Source: Bacteroidales bacterium
Lineage (GTDB): Bacteria > Bacteroidota > Bacteroidia > Bacteroidales > UBA4181
NCBI GenBank assembly: GCA_031264715.1
Contig: JAISDP010000101.1
Location: forward strand, 1-11,878
Length of the DNA stretch: 11,878 nucleotides
Direction: 5' to 3'
The stretch's first letter is position 1, and each line of letters starts with the position of its first letter. The notes under the pieces are model-generated. The model was not told where the DNA came from. It made no database searches and saw only the letters and a program-made list of their open reading frames with translations. The position numbers and the translations under genes are program-made. Below are positions 1-4,992 of this stretch, one piece after another.

Positions 1-396
1 ACCAGCCCGGAAATCGACCTTGCGGCGGTTACTCCGGAAGGAATGACCGGGGACGATTATATGAAACAGTTTGCGGGAAGCATGGCCAGCCCGTGGATGC
101 AATACTTCCTCCGTTACGATCCCACACCGGCGCTTGAGCAGGTAAAATGCCCGGTATTGGCTGTCAATGGCGATAAGGATTTACAGGTTCCCGCAAGGGT
201 AAATCTTCCGGCCATCGGTAGAGCGCTGAAAAAAGGCGGTAATAAAAATGTAACCGTAAAGGAATATCCCGGCCTGAACCACCTGTTTCAGGAATGTACC
301 ACCGGTTCGCCCGGCGAATATGCTTCCATCGAGCAAACCTTTTCGCCCGCGGTACTGAAAGATGTAACCGAATGGATTTTAAGAATTAAGAATTAA
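1..396 (+). CDS. Alpha/beta hydrolase, C-terminal part (5' end outside window)
   Basis: The reading frame is open from base 1, so this is the C-terminal ~131 residues of a longer enzyme; the first ATG in the window (base 43) is internal. The sequence shows the end of an alpha/beta-hydrolase fold: a 'CPVLAVNGDKDLQVP' strand-loop carrying the likely catalytic Asp, followed ~45 residues later by 'YPGLNHLFQE' with the likely catalytic His, then a C-terminal helix ending VTEWILRIKN. The nucleophile Ser would lie upstream and is not visible. The family covers esterases, acyl hydrolases and peptidases, so the substrate cannot be named. The last four residues and the TAA stop are encoded by a 7-base tandem repeat (381-429), suggesting the original C-terminus was altered or overrun by the repeat. 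The next gene starts about 70 bases downstream on the same strand and carries a DUF3887-like domain, which in Bacteroidota is often fused to hydrolases of this type (family knowledge), so a functional link is plausible. Confidence 0.85.
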   Translation, partial: TSPEIDLAAVTPEGMTGDDYMKQFAGSMASPWMQYFLRYDPTPALEQVKCPVLAVNGDKDLQVPARVNLPAIGRALKKGGNKNVTVKEYPGLNHLFQECTTGSPGEYASIEQTFSPAVLKDVTEWILRIKN

Positions 397-429
397 GAAT
401 TAAGAGTTAAGAATTAAGAGTTAAGAATT
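381..429. repeat. Heptamer tandem array, AAGAATT-type, 7 units
   Basis: Seven back-to-back 7-base units: AAGAATT three times, then AAGAGTT, AAGAATT, AAGAGTT, AAGAATT. The first two units overlap the end of the hydrolase gene and supply its TAA stop. Because 7 is not a multiple of 3, the TAA formed at each unit junction falls in all three plus-strand frames. It is the longest of several 7-base-period arrays in the spacers of this window. Confidence 0.95.
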
Positions 430-464
430 TGTCACACGCTCATTCATCACTAAAATGTAATTCA

Positions 465-1394
465 ATGAAAATAAAATGGGTAATTAATCCTTTCGAACGT
501 ATTGCCGGATGGCAGGCGTTGATCATCGGCGCGACCGTTATGGCGATTACGGCTGTTGTCGGTAAAATCAATCATATTTCTTTTGACGGAGCGTTAGATG
601 TTCACCTTGGCGTGACGTACAGTTTCCTGGAAGTATTTGTCATGCAGGCTGTCGATTTTCTAACTCTTTTCTCCGGCATGTGGTTGGCGGGTGTTATTTT
701 TTCCAGGTCCAGGATACGTATTATTGATGTGGCCGGCACTGTATCACTGGCCCGCGCACCCATGCTGCTGCTGGTTATGATCTGCTTTCTCCCTGTTATT
801 CCCGACAGCATGTTCGATATTCCACACCTGATCATCTTTATCCTTGTCACCATACCGTTATATATCTGGATGATCGCCCTGATGTACCATGCATACTCGG
901 TATCGTGCCATTTGAAAAGCGGCCGGGCGGTCATTTCCTTTATTGGCGCTTTACTGGTTGCGGAAGTCGCATCGAAAGTTATTCTCTATCTGCTGTTGAC
1001 CGGCTCGTTTACGAACCTGTCGGCATCCGGTACATCCGGGACGGATTCGACAGAAAACGCTGTGGTTGTGACCGATTCATTAACCATCCGCCAAAAAACG
1101 GGAAAAGTGGTACATGCTTTTGAGCGCGGCGACTTCGATGCCGTCACGGTTTATTTCGATGCAGCCATGAAAAAAGCCTTGCCACCCGGCGGCTTGAAAA
1201 TGGCGTGGCTGCAAGCCAACCTGCTTTACGGCAAATTCGAGAAAGCCGATCTTGCCGGTTTAAAAGAGAGTTCCATAGGGAAACATGAGATCATAGAGGT
1301 GCCATTCACGTTCCAAAAAGCGGAACTCAATCTGCGGTTGGTATTCAACGAAGATGGCAGCATTGGCGGATTGTTCATCAAGCCGGCAGAATAG
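465..1394 (+). CDS. Multi-pass membrane protein with C-terminal DUF3887-like domain
   Basis: 309 residues from ATG 465. A TTG at 429 would add 12 residues but lies in the heptamer array, and MKIKWVINPFERIAGW at the ATG looks like a natural N-terminus. About five hydrophobic segments (roughly residues 16-34, 56-80, 98-114, 120-140, 157-181) give an N-terminal half resembling Yip1-type membrane domains. A Ser/Thr/Gly-rich linker (182-200) leads to a soluble domain (about 206-306) with 'VVHAFERGDFDAVTVYFDAAMKKALPPGGL' character, spread here as GDFDAV..YFD..MKKALPP, typical of DUF3887. DUF3887 has no established catalytic role; in other Bacteroidota proteins it precedes alpha/beta hydrolase domains. 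Here a hydrolase gene lies just upstream on the same strand, so the pair may be a split version of that arrangement with the DUF3887 part membrane-anchored. Topology and function are inferred; the DUF3887 assignment is from memory of the family pattern. Confidence 0.75.
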   Translation: MKIKWVINPFERIAGWQALIIGATVMAITAVVGKINHISFDGALDVHLGVTYSFLEVFVMQAVDFLTLFSGMWLAGVIFSRSRIRIIDVAGTVSLARAPMLLLVMICFLPVIPDSMFDIPHLIIFILVTIPLYIWMIALMYHAYSVSCHLKSGRAVISFIGALLVAEVASKVILYLLLTGSFTNLSASGTSGTDSTENAVVVTDSLTIRQKTGKVVHAFERGDFDAVTVYFDAAMKKALPPGGLKMAWLQANLLYGKFEKADLAGLKESSIGKHEIIEVPFTFQKAELNLRLVFNEDGSIGGLFIKPAE

Positions 1395-1641
1395 AATACA
1401 GATGGAACGGAGTTTCATTTCGTCCCTGACGGGACTTTGCCGGATAACAAATAGCGTTTTATTTGTTTTAGAAGATTTTTCACGTGCCTTTTTATTTACC
1501 ACCGCTGTCAAGGTCGAGACCACCGACAAGGATGTTGTGCGCTACCCTTTTCTTTGATCGATTTAGAGAGCAGGCAACCATTTATGCAAAAATTGCGACC
1601 GGAACAGACGAAATCAATTGAAAATTTCGCAATGCAGCGAG

Positions 1642-1674
1642 CATGGAGGATACATGGAGGATACATGGAGGATC
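1642..1674. repeat. 11-base tandem repeat, CATGGAGGATA x3
   Basis: Three contiguous copies of CATGGAGGATA; the third ends in C instead of A. Each copy contains ATG and GGAGG, but no reading frame of useful length follows. Function unknown. Confidence 0.95.
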
Positions 1675-1722
1675 AAAAGTCCCAAGAACGACATATTGGT
1701 AGAAAATGATAATTGAAAATAA

Positions 1723-1750
1723 TTCAAAATTCAGAATTCAAAATTCAAAA
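1723..1750. repeat. Heptamer tandem array, TTCAAAA-type, 4 units
   Basis: Units TTCAAAA, TTCAGAA, TTCAAAA, TTCAAAA, preceded by the similar but degenerate TTGAAAATAA. The array abuts the left end of the lipoprotein remnant, so it lies at or near the breakpoint of that broken gene. Confidence 0.9.
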
Positions 1751-1761
1751 TTAATTATGAC

Positions 1762-1935
1762 GCAGTTTTTGCTTCGTGCGGCAAAGACGACCCTAAACAT
1801 GTAGAAGCTACAGGCGTGACGCTCGACAGGAAAACGCTCTCGCTCGTGGTCGGCGGCGAAGAAACCTTAACGGCGACGGTAGCTCCCGACGATGCAGCCG
1901 ACAAGACCGGCTTCCGCGTCGTGTTTTGTCCTTAG
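1762..1935 (+). pseudogene. Lipoprotein remnant: lipobox plus start of an Ig-like (Big_2) domain
   Basis: Reading from 1762 gives AVFASCGKDDPKH..., which looks like the end of a lipoprotein signal peptide: lipobox F-A-S-C with the lipidated Cys at 1777-1779, then the acidic/basic tether KDDPK common in Bacteroidota lipoproteins. It continues TGVTLDRKTLSLVVGG and ETLTATVAPDDAADKT, the characteristic first strands of a bacterial Ig-like (Big_2) domain. After DKT the expected strand (usually a V-T-W-S-S type sequence) is replaced by GFRVVFCP and a stop at 1933. There is no in-frame start with a signal peptide upstream; AT-rich heptamers occupy that position. Both ends are therefore missing and about 58 codons survive. 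The parent was probably a surface lipoprotein with repeated Ig-like domains; it could be any of many such families. The remnant frame is uninterrupted, so the decay or recombination may be recent. Confidence 0.75.
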
Positions 1936-1961
1936 TTCATCCAAAAAGATTTTGAGCTAAG
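1931..1961. other. Stem-loop spanning the 3' end of the RNA methyltransferase gene
   Basis: CTTAGTTCA (1931-1939) pairs with TGAGCTAAG (1953-1961) across a 13-base loop; eight Watson-Crick pairs and one G-U pair on the plus strand, one C-A mismatch on the minus strand. It overlaps both the remnant's TAG and the methyltransferase's TAG. No T-run follows on either strand, so intrinsic termination is doubtful. Confidence 0.35.
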
Positions 1962-2790
1962 AAAATATTCGCCTGAACTCTGCACATACAATTGCCGCAG
2001 CCGTTGCTACGTTCAGCGATTCGGATGTCGGTGCGCCGGACGGGTACGACGGTATCAGCAATCGTCGGTTGACGTACTGCGCCGCTTCGTCGCCGATCCC
2101 TTTCGACTCGTTTCCCATCACAATCATCGCCTTGGATAACAGCGGCGTTTCGTAAATATTTTTGCCATTGAGGAAAGTACCGTAAACAGGGAAATCGGGA
2201 ATCGATGCTTTCAACCGGTCAAAAAAAGCAACATTTGCAGGATATGTCTTCACCCGGATGAGCGCACCCATAGTCGACTGTACGGTTTTGGGACTGAACG
2301 GGTCCGCACAGCCTTCGCCACACAGCACATGCCGGATGCCAAACCAGTCGGCCAGGCGAATGATCGTTCCCAGGTTGCCGGGATCCTGTACCTGGTCAAG
2401 ATACAGGGAAAGCCCGGCGGTTAATTCCGCCATATCGAGCGGGTATTGCGGTATCCGTACCAACGCCATTGCCTGGTTCGGCGTTTTCAGGAAACTGACT
2501 TGGGAAAGCTCCTTATCCGATACTTCAATGATATGATTTGTTTTTACGGCTGGCTGTTGCTCTAACCACGCAGGTTTTGCAAGTAAATATTCAACAGTTA
2601 ACGGCGACTCGAGGATTTCGCGCACAGTTTTGTCTCCCTCCACCACAAAAAGACCGTGTTGCGTGCGGTACTTTTTCTGCTCCAGCGACCGGATCAGTTT
2701 GACCAGGCTCTTTCCTAACGGCTCAATGGACTGAGCCCCTTGTGTCTTCGAATAAGAAGATACGGAAACATGGTTGTTCTTCATGACCAT
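1957..2790 (-). CDS. TrmH/SpoU-family RNA 2'-O-ribose methyltransferase
   Basis: 277 residues. It transfers a methyl group from S-adenosylmethionine to a ribose 2'-OH of rRNA or tRNA; the exact target nucleotide cannot be read from sequence. An N-terminal substrate-binding domain (about 28-115, with 'FVVEGDKTVREIL' typical of SpoU_sub_bind) precedes the SPOUT catalytic domain: motif 1 at 132-146 (DPGNLGTIIR, with the key Asn and Arg), motif 2 at 223-232 (IVMGNESKGI) and motif 3 at 246-264 (IPSYPSG, then SESLNVATA, with the key Ser-Leu-Asn). Together these form the trefoil-knot cofactor site and all key residues are present. The start is uncertain: relatives usually begin just before 'LVKLIRSLE', whereas ATG 2790 or ATG 2784 gives about 25 extra polar residues, and no later ATG/GTG/TTG is apparent before the conserved part. 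It is the last gene of the minus-strand cluster, 42 bases after the TonB-like gene, with a hairpin between. Confidence 0.92.
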   Translation of the reverse strand: MVMKNNHVSVSSYSKTQGAQSIEPLGKSLVKLIRSLEQKKYRTQHGLFVVEGDKTVREILESPLTVEYLLAKPAWLEQQPAVKTNHIIEVSDKELSQVSFLKTPNQAMALVRIPQYPLDMAELTAGLSLYLDQVQDPGNLGTIIRLADWFGIRHVLCGEGCADPFSPKTVQSTMGALIRVKTYPANVAFFDRLKASIPDFPVYGTFLNGKNIYETPLLSKAMIVMGNESKGIGDEAAQYVNRRLLIPSYPSGAPTSESLNVATAAAIVCAEFRRIFS

Positions 2791-2804
2791 AGCTTAGCGC
2801 GCTT

Positions 2805-2821
2805 CTCTCTTTGAAAGAGAG
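2805..2821. other. Perfect hairpin between tonB-like and methyltransferase genes
   Basis: CTCTCTTT (2805-2812) and AAAGAGAG (2814-2821) are exact reverse complements around a single G; as RNA the loop would open to 3-5 bases. It lies 11 bases past the TonB-like stop and 14 bases before the methyltransferase start. No T-run follows on the minus strand, so it is more likely an RNA-stability or weak attenuation element, or a dispersed repeat, than a standard terminator. Confidence 0.55.
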
Positions 2822-2832
2822 GTGAGGCTCTT

Positions 2833-3660
2833 CTATTCGCCCTGCAATTTGAAAATATAGGTGATCGTTCCTGTTTGCTCGATTGCATCGGGTTTACGAC
2901 TGAATTTTGCTTGGCGTGCCGCTTCTCCGGCAGCATCAAGCAATATTTTGTTCAGCGTGGTAGAACCTTTAGCGCCAGGGGTTGCCTTGATCACTTTTCC
3001 GTCCTTATCCACGGTGATGGCTACCACCACTATGCCCTGGTCCTGCACATTATACGTTGGTAGAGGCAATCTTCCGACTAAGCTACGCCCGGTTAGCGCA
3101 AACTTGTTACCGCCTCCCACATCGCCGCCTTCGCCATACACGTGTACGTCAGGAGCCCCGGTAGTAACGCCCTGGTTGCCCTGTCCGCCGGCTTCGCCCT
3201 GGCTGGTGGCTGTGCTTGCCGCATTTCCACGACCGGGGTACATTGCACGCGTATCAACAGTACGTTCCACAGGCTTGGGTTGTTCTACAGGTTGCGTTTC
3301 CTTTGGAGTTTCTTTAGGCGTTTCTTCTGGAGTCTCCTTGGGTTTATCCTTCGGTTTTTCCGTGGGTTTGGGTTTAGGAGGCAAAGCTATGGTTTCTTCC
3401 ACATCCTGTGTCAGAGTCTGATCTTCGGGTTGAACAACTTGGGCAGGTTCTGGCTTGGGCTGCACTGGGACCGGATCGGCCATCCTGGGCTCGAAATTTC
3501 CAAACCCTCTGTCGTTATTCCCAAAATCCACCAGGATACCCTGTTCGGCAGGTAATGGCAGCGGCGTCCGAAAAGCCATATACAACAACAGGAACAGCGC
3601 CAAACCATGAAAAAGTATGGTGCCTAACAATCCATTGCGATATTTTACCGGTGTGGCCAT
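2833..3660 (-). CDS. tonB: TonB-family energy transducer
   Basis: 275 residues in the classic TonB layout. It has a short cytoplasmic N-terminus, one membrane segment (about 11-28, with the His at 19 on the helix as in many TonB anchors), a Pro/Lys/Glu-rich periplasmic spacer (about 60-136, including ETPEETPKETPKET at 109-122), a Gly-rich stretch (143-185) and a C-terminal TonB domain (about 195-275: 'RSLVGRLPLP', 'IVVVAITVDKDGKVIKATPG', 'AKFSRKPDAIEQTGTITYIF'). TonB passes energy from the inner-membrane ExbB-ExbD motor to TonB-dependent outer-membrane transporters by contacting their TonB box. Several TonB paralogues are usual in Bacteroidota, so which transporters it serves is unknown. It follows exbD after 121 bases on the same strand. 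The bases just before the ATG are an A-rich heptamer array on the coding strand, with no Shine-Dalgarno site. Confidence 0.88.
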   Translation of the reverse strand: MATPVKYRNGLLGTILFHGLALFLLLYMAFRTPLPLPAEQGILVDFGNNDRGFGNFEPRMADPVPVQPKPEPAQVVQPEDQTLTQDVEETIALPPKPKPTEKPKDKPKETPEETPKETPKETQPVEQPKPVERTVDTRAMYPGRGNAASTATSQGEAGGQGNQGVTTGAPDVHVYGEGGDVGGGNKFALTGRSLVGRLPLPTYNVQDQGIVVVAITVDKDGKVIKATPGAKGSTTLNKILLDAAGEAARQAKFSRKPDAIEQTGTITYIFKLQGE

Positions 3661-3665
3661 TACTA

Positions 3666-3686
3666 TTTTTGATTTTTGTTTTTCGA
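3666..3686. repeat. Heptamer array, TTTTTGA-type, 3 units, in the tonB leader
   Basis: Units TTTTTGA, TTTTTGT, TTTTCGA. On the minus (coding) strand this is an A-rich tract ending 5 bases before the tonB-like ATG, where a ribosome-binding site would normally lie. A change in unit number would alter the spacing or A-content of the initiation region. Confidence 0.8.
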
Positions 3687-3755
3687 TTGGATGAGACGCT
3701 GAAACCGATTTTCAGACCGTCGTCATTTTTGATGTTTGACCGGACGGCGGATCAT

Positions 3756-3776
3756 GTCACTTGTCACCCGTCACTT
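3756..3776. repeat. Heptamer array, GTCACTT-type, 3 units, in the exbD-tonB spacer
   Basis: Units GTCACTT, GTCACCC, GTCACTT, followed by the partial GTCTGTT. It ends 6 bases beyond the stop codon of exbD. Same 7-base period as the other arrays but a GC-richer, unrelated unit. Confidence 0.8.
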
Positions 3777-3781
3777 GTCTG

Positions 3782-4180
3782 TTATTTTCTTTCCGGCGCC
3801 GTGGCAAGTATCAATTTATACTTGTTGCGTGCAGCGATATTCATCACCTTCACCACCTCCTCCATCGGAACGGTTTTGTCCACGTGCAGCGAAATGGTCG
3901 GGTCCTGCGCATCCATCAGCTTTACCTGTAATTGCCGTTCAAGGTCGGCTAACGATACAGGAGCGGTTTCGACATAAAAACGAAGGTTTTTATCAATGGA
4001 TACACTGGTGATAGCCTTGGCCTGTGTCTGGTTGTTGCTCTGCGGAAGAAGCAGTTTCAGCGCATTGGGACTTACCAGCGTGGAAGTGATCATGAAAAAA
4101 ATCAGCAACAGGAACACCAAGTCGGTCATGGACGACATGCTGAACGACGGAAGGACTTTATTGGAAGAACGGATAGCCAT
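3782..4180 (-). CDS. exbD: ExbD/TolR biopolymer transport protein
   Basis: 132 residues. ExbD is the single-span subunit of the ExbB-ExbD proton channel that powers TonB. Its one membrane helix (about 18-36) carries the essential Asp at position 20 in 'SSMTDLVFLLLIFFMI', the residue thought to be protonated during the cycle. The rest is a small periplasmic domain (about 45-132) with the family's 'SIDKNLRFYVE' and 'ISLHVDKTVPMEEVVKVMNIA' segments. Length matches the family (130-145). It sits 62 bases downstream of exbB and upstream of the TonB-like gene, giving the standard B-D-TonB order. TolR is the alternative name for the related Tol-Pal subunit; the adjacent TonB-like gene favours ExbD. 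The start is supported by MAIRSSNKVLPSFSMSSMTD, a typical N-terminus, and by an A-rich leader. Confidence 0.93.
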   Translation of the reverse strand: MAIRSSNKVLPSFSMSSMTDLVFLLLIFFMITSTLVSPNALKLLLPQSNNQTQAKAITSVSIDKNLRFYVETAPVSLADLERQLQVKLMDAQDPTISLHVDKTVPMEEVVKVMNIAARNKYKLILATAPERK

Positions 4181-4192
4181 TGCTATTTCAAA

Positions 4193-4213
4193 TTTTTGAT
4201 TTCTTATTTTTGA
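4193..4213. repeat. Heptamer array, TTTTTGA-type, 3 units, in the exbD leader
   Basis: Units TTTTTGA, TTTCTTA, TTTTTGA (the middle one diverged). On the coding strand it is an A-rich tract 12-32 bases before the exbD ATG. The same unit occupies the matching place before the tonB-like gene. Confidence 0.7.
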
Positions 4214-4242
4214 TTGAAACTGCGTCCACCGGAACGTTAAAG

Positions 4243-4941
4243 CTACTTCACCGGCTCGTTGAGCAGATCCATAAACTCGGTGGTGTTTGCTTCCAGGTCG
4301 TTGACCACTTTTTCGACGTTTGCCACCAGGATATTGTATGCGAAATAAGCGACGATACCAACCAGCAACCCGGCAACCGTTGTTACCATGGCCTCGTAAA
4401 TACCCGACGAGAGAATCCCGATGTCGATATTATTGCCTGCCATTGACATATCATAGAAAGCCTTTACCATGCCGGTAACCGTACCGAGAAACCCGAGCAT
4501 GGGCGCGCCGCCGGCTGCGGTGGCCAAAGCGGGCAGGCCGCGTTCGAGTTTAAAAACTTCCAGCCGTCCGACGTTTTCGATGGCGGTGCTGATGTCGCTC
4601 AGCGGACGTCCGATACGCTGGATACCCTTTTCGATCATGCGGGCAATCGGGCTGTCGGTCGACTGGCAAAGCGCCAGCGCCGAATCGATCTTCCCGTCGT
4701 GAATATAGTCTTTGATACGGTTCATGAAGTTTTCATCGGTTTTTGACGCTTTGCGGATGGCAAAATAGCGTTCTACGAAGATGTATACCGCTATGATCGA
4801 CAATACGGCAATAGGTATCATGATCCACCCGCCTTTCAGGGTGAGATCCCACAACGGCATACTGACTTCCTTAGGCGTATCTAAGGCGCTGGCTACTGCC
4901 TGATCCTGAACCGTTACCTGTAATAATACATTGAATAGCAT
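4243..4941 (-). CDS. exbB: MotA/TolQ/ExbB proton channel protein
   Basis: 232 residues. ExbB forms the pentameric inner-membrane channel around ExbD. Three membrane segments are visible: about 38-56 (GGWIMIPIAVLSIIAVYIF), 138-162 (within ALATAAGGAPMLGFLGTVTGMVKAF, the conserved MotA/TolQ/ExbB signature) and 183-206 (EAMVTTVAGLLVGIVAYFAYN). The large cytoplasmic loop between the first two (57-137) includes 'ALALCQSTDSPIARMIEKGI', typical of the family. An N-terminal extension before the first span (1-37) is usual in Bacteroidales versions. ATG 4941 is chosen because its N-terminus (MLFNVLLQVTVQ) resembles a weak signal sequence seen in relatives; M28 is the alternative. The gene starts 51 bases after the end of nhaD on the same strand, without an evident terminator between, so read-through from nhaD is likely. 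Confidence 0.93.
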   Translation of the reverse strand: MLFNVLLQVTVQDQAVASALDTPKEVSMPLWDLTLKGGWIMIPIAVLSIIAVYIFVERYFAIRKASKTDENFMNRIKDYIHDGKIDSALALCQSTDSPIARMIEKGIQRIGRPLSDISTAIENVGRLEVFKLERGLPALATAAGGAPMLGFLGTVTGMVKAFYDMSMAGNNIDIGILSSGIYEAMVTTVAGLLVGIVAYFAYNILVANVEKVVNDLEANTTEFMDLLNEPVK

Positions 4942-4992
4942 CGAGCTGTTTAATTTTTAAGTTTTATTTACAATGATCTGTTATGACGAAAA

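Larger units (their letters stand above)
1395..1956. other. 562-base gene-free spacer with repeats and gene debris
   Basis: No intact gene is supported. From left to right it holds: a small perfect stem (GTCCC/GGGAC, 1422-1435); a stretch open in frame on both strands to about 1557 but without recognisable protein features; a 7-bp inverted repeat (ATTGCGA 1592-1598 / TCGCAAT 1627-1633); three 11-base repeats (1642-1674); four heptamers (1723-1750); and a lipoprotein remnant (about 1762-1935). It sits between a plus-strand pair and the end of a minus-strand cluster, so both sides are gene 3' ends, a usual place for decayed material to accumulate. Confidence 0.8.

Noticed and set aside
381..429. 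Could the heptamer arrays be a CRISPR array?
   Set aside because: Units are 7 bases with no spacers between them, and no Cas-like protein is encoded in the window.
429..464. TTG start for the membrane protein
   Set aside because: It lies in the last base of the heptamer array and would add 12 residues with no conserved look; ATG 465 gives a natural membrane-protein N-terminus.
1354..1557. 67-codon plus-strand open frame after the membrane protein
   Set aside because: Its start lies inside the preceding gene in another frame and the product shows no signal, domain or repeat; kept only as part of the unexplained spacer.
2861..3977. Overlapping plus-strand open frames (186, 137 and 189 codons)
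   Set aside because: Mirror images of the Pro/Lys/Glu-rich tonB-like gene and exbD; the biased composition of those genes keeps the opposite strand open.
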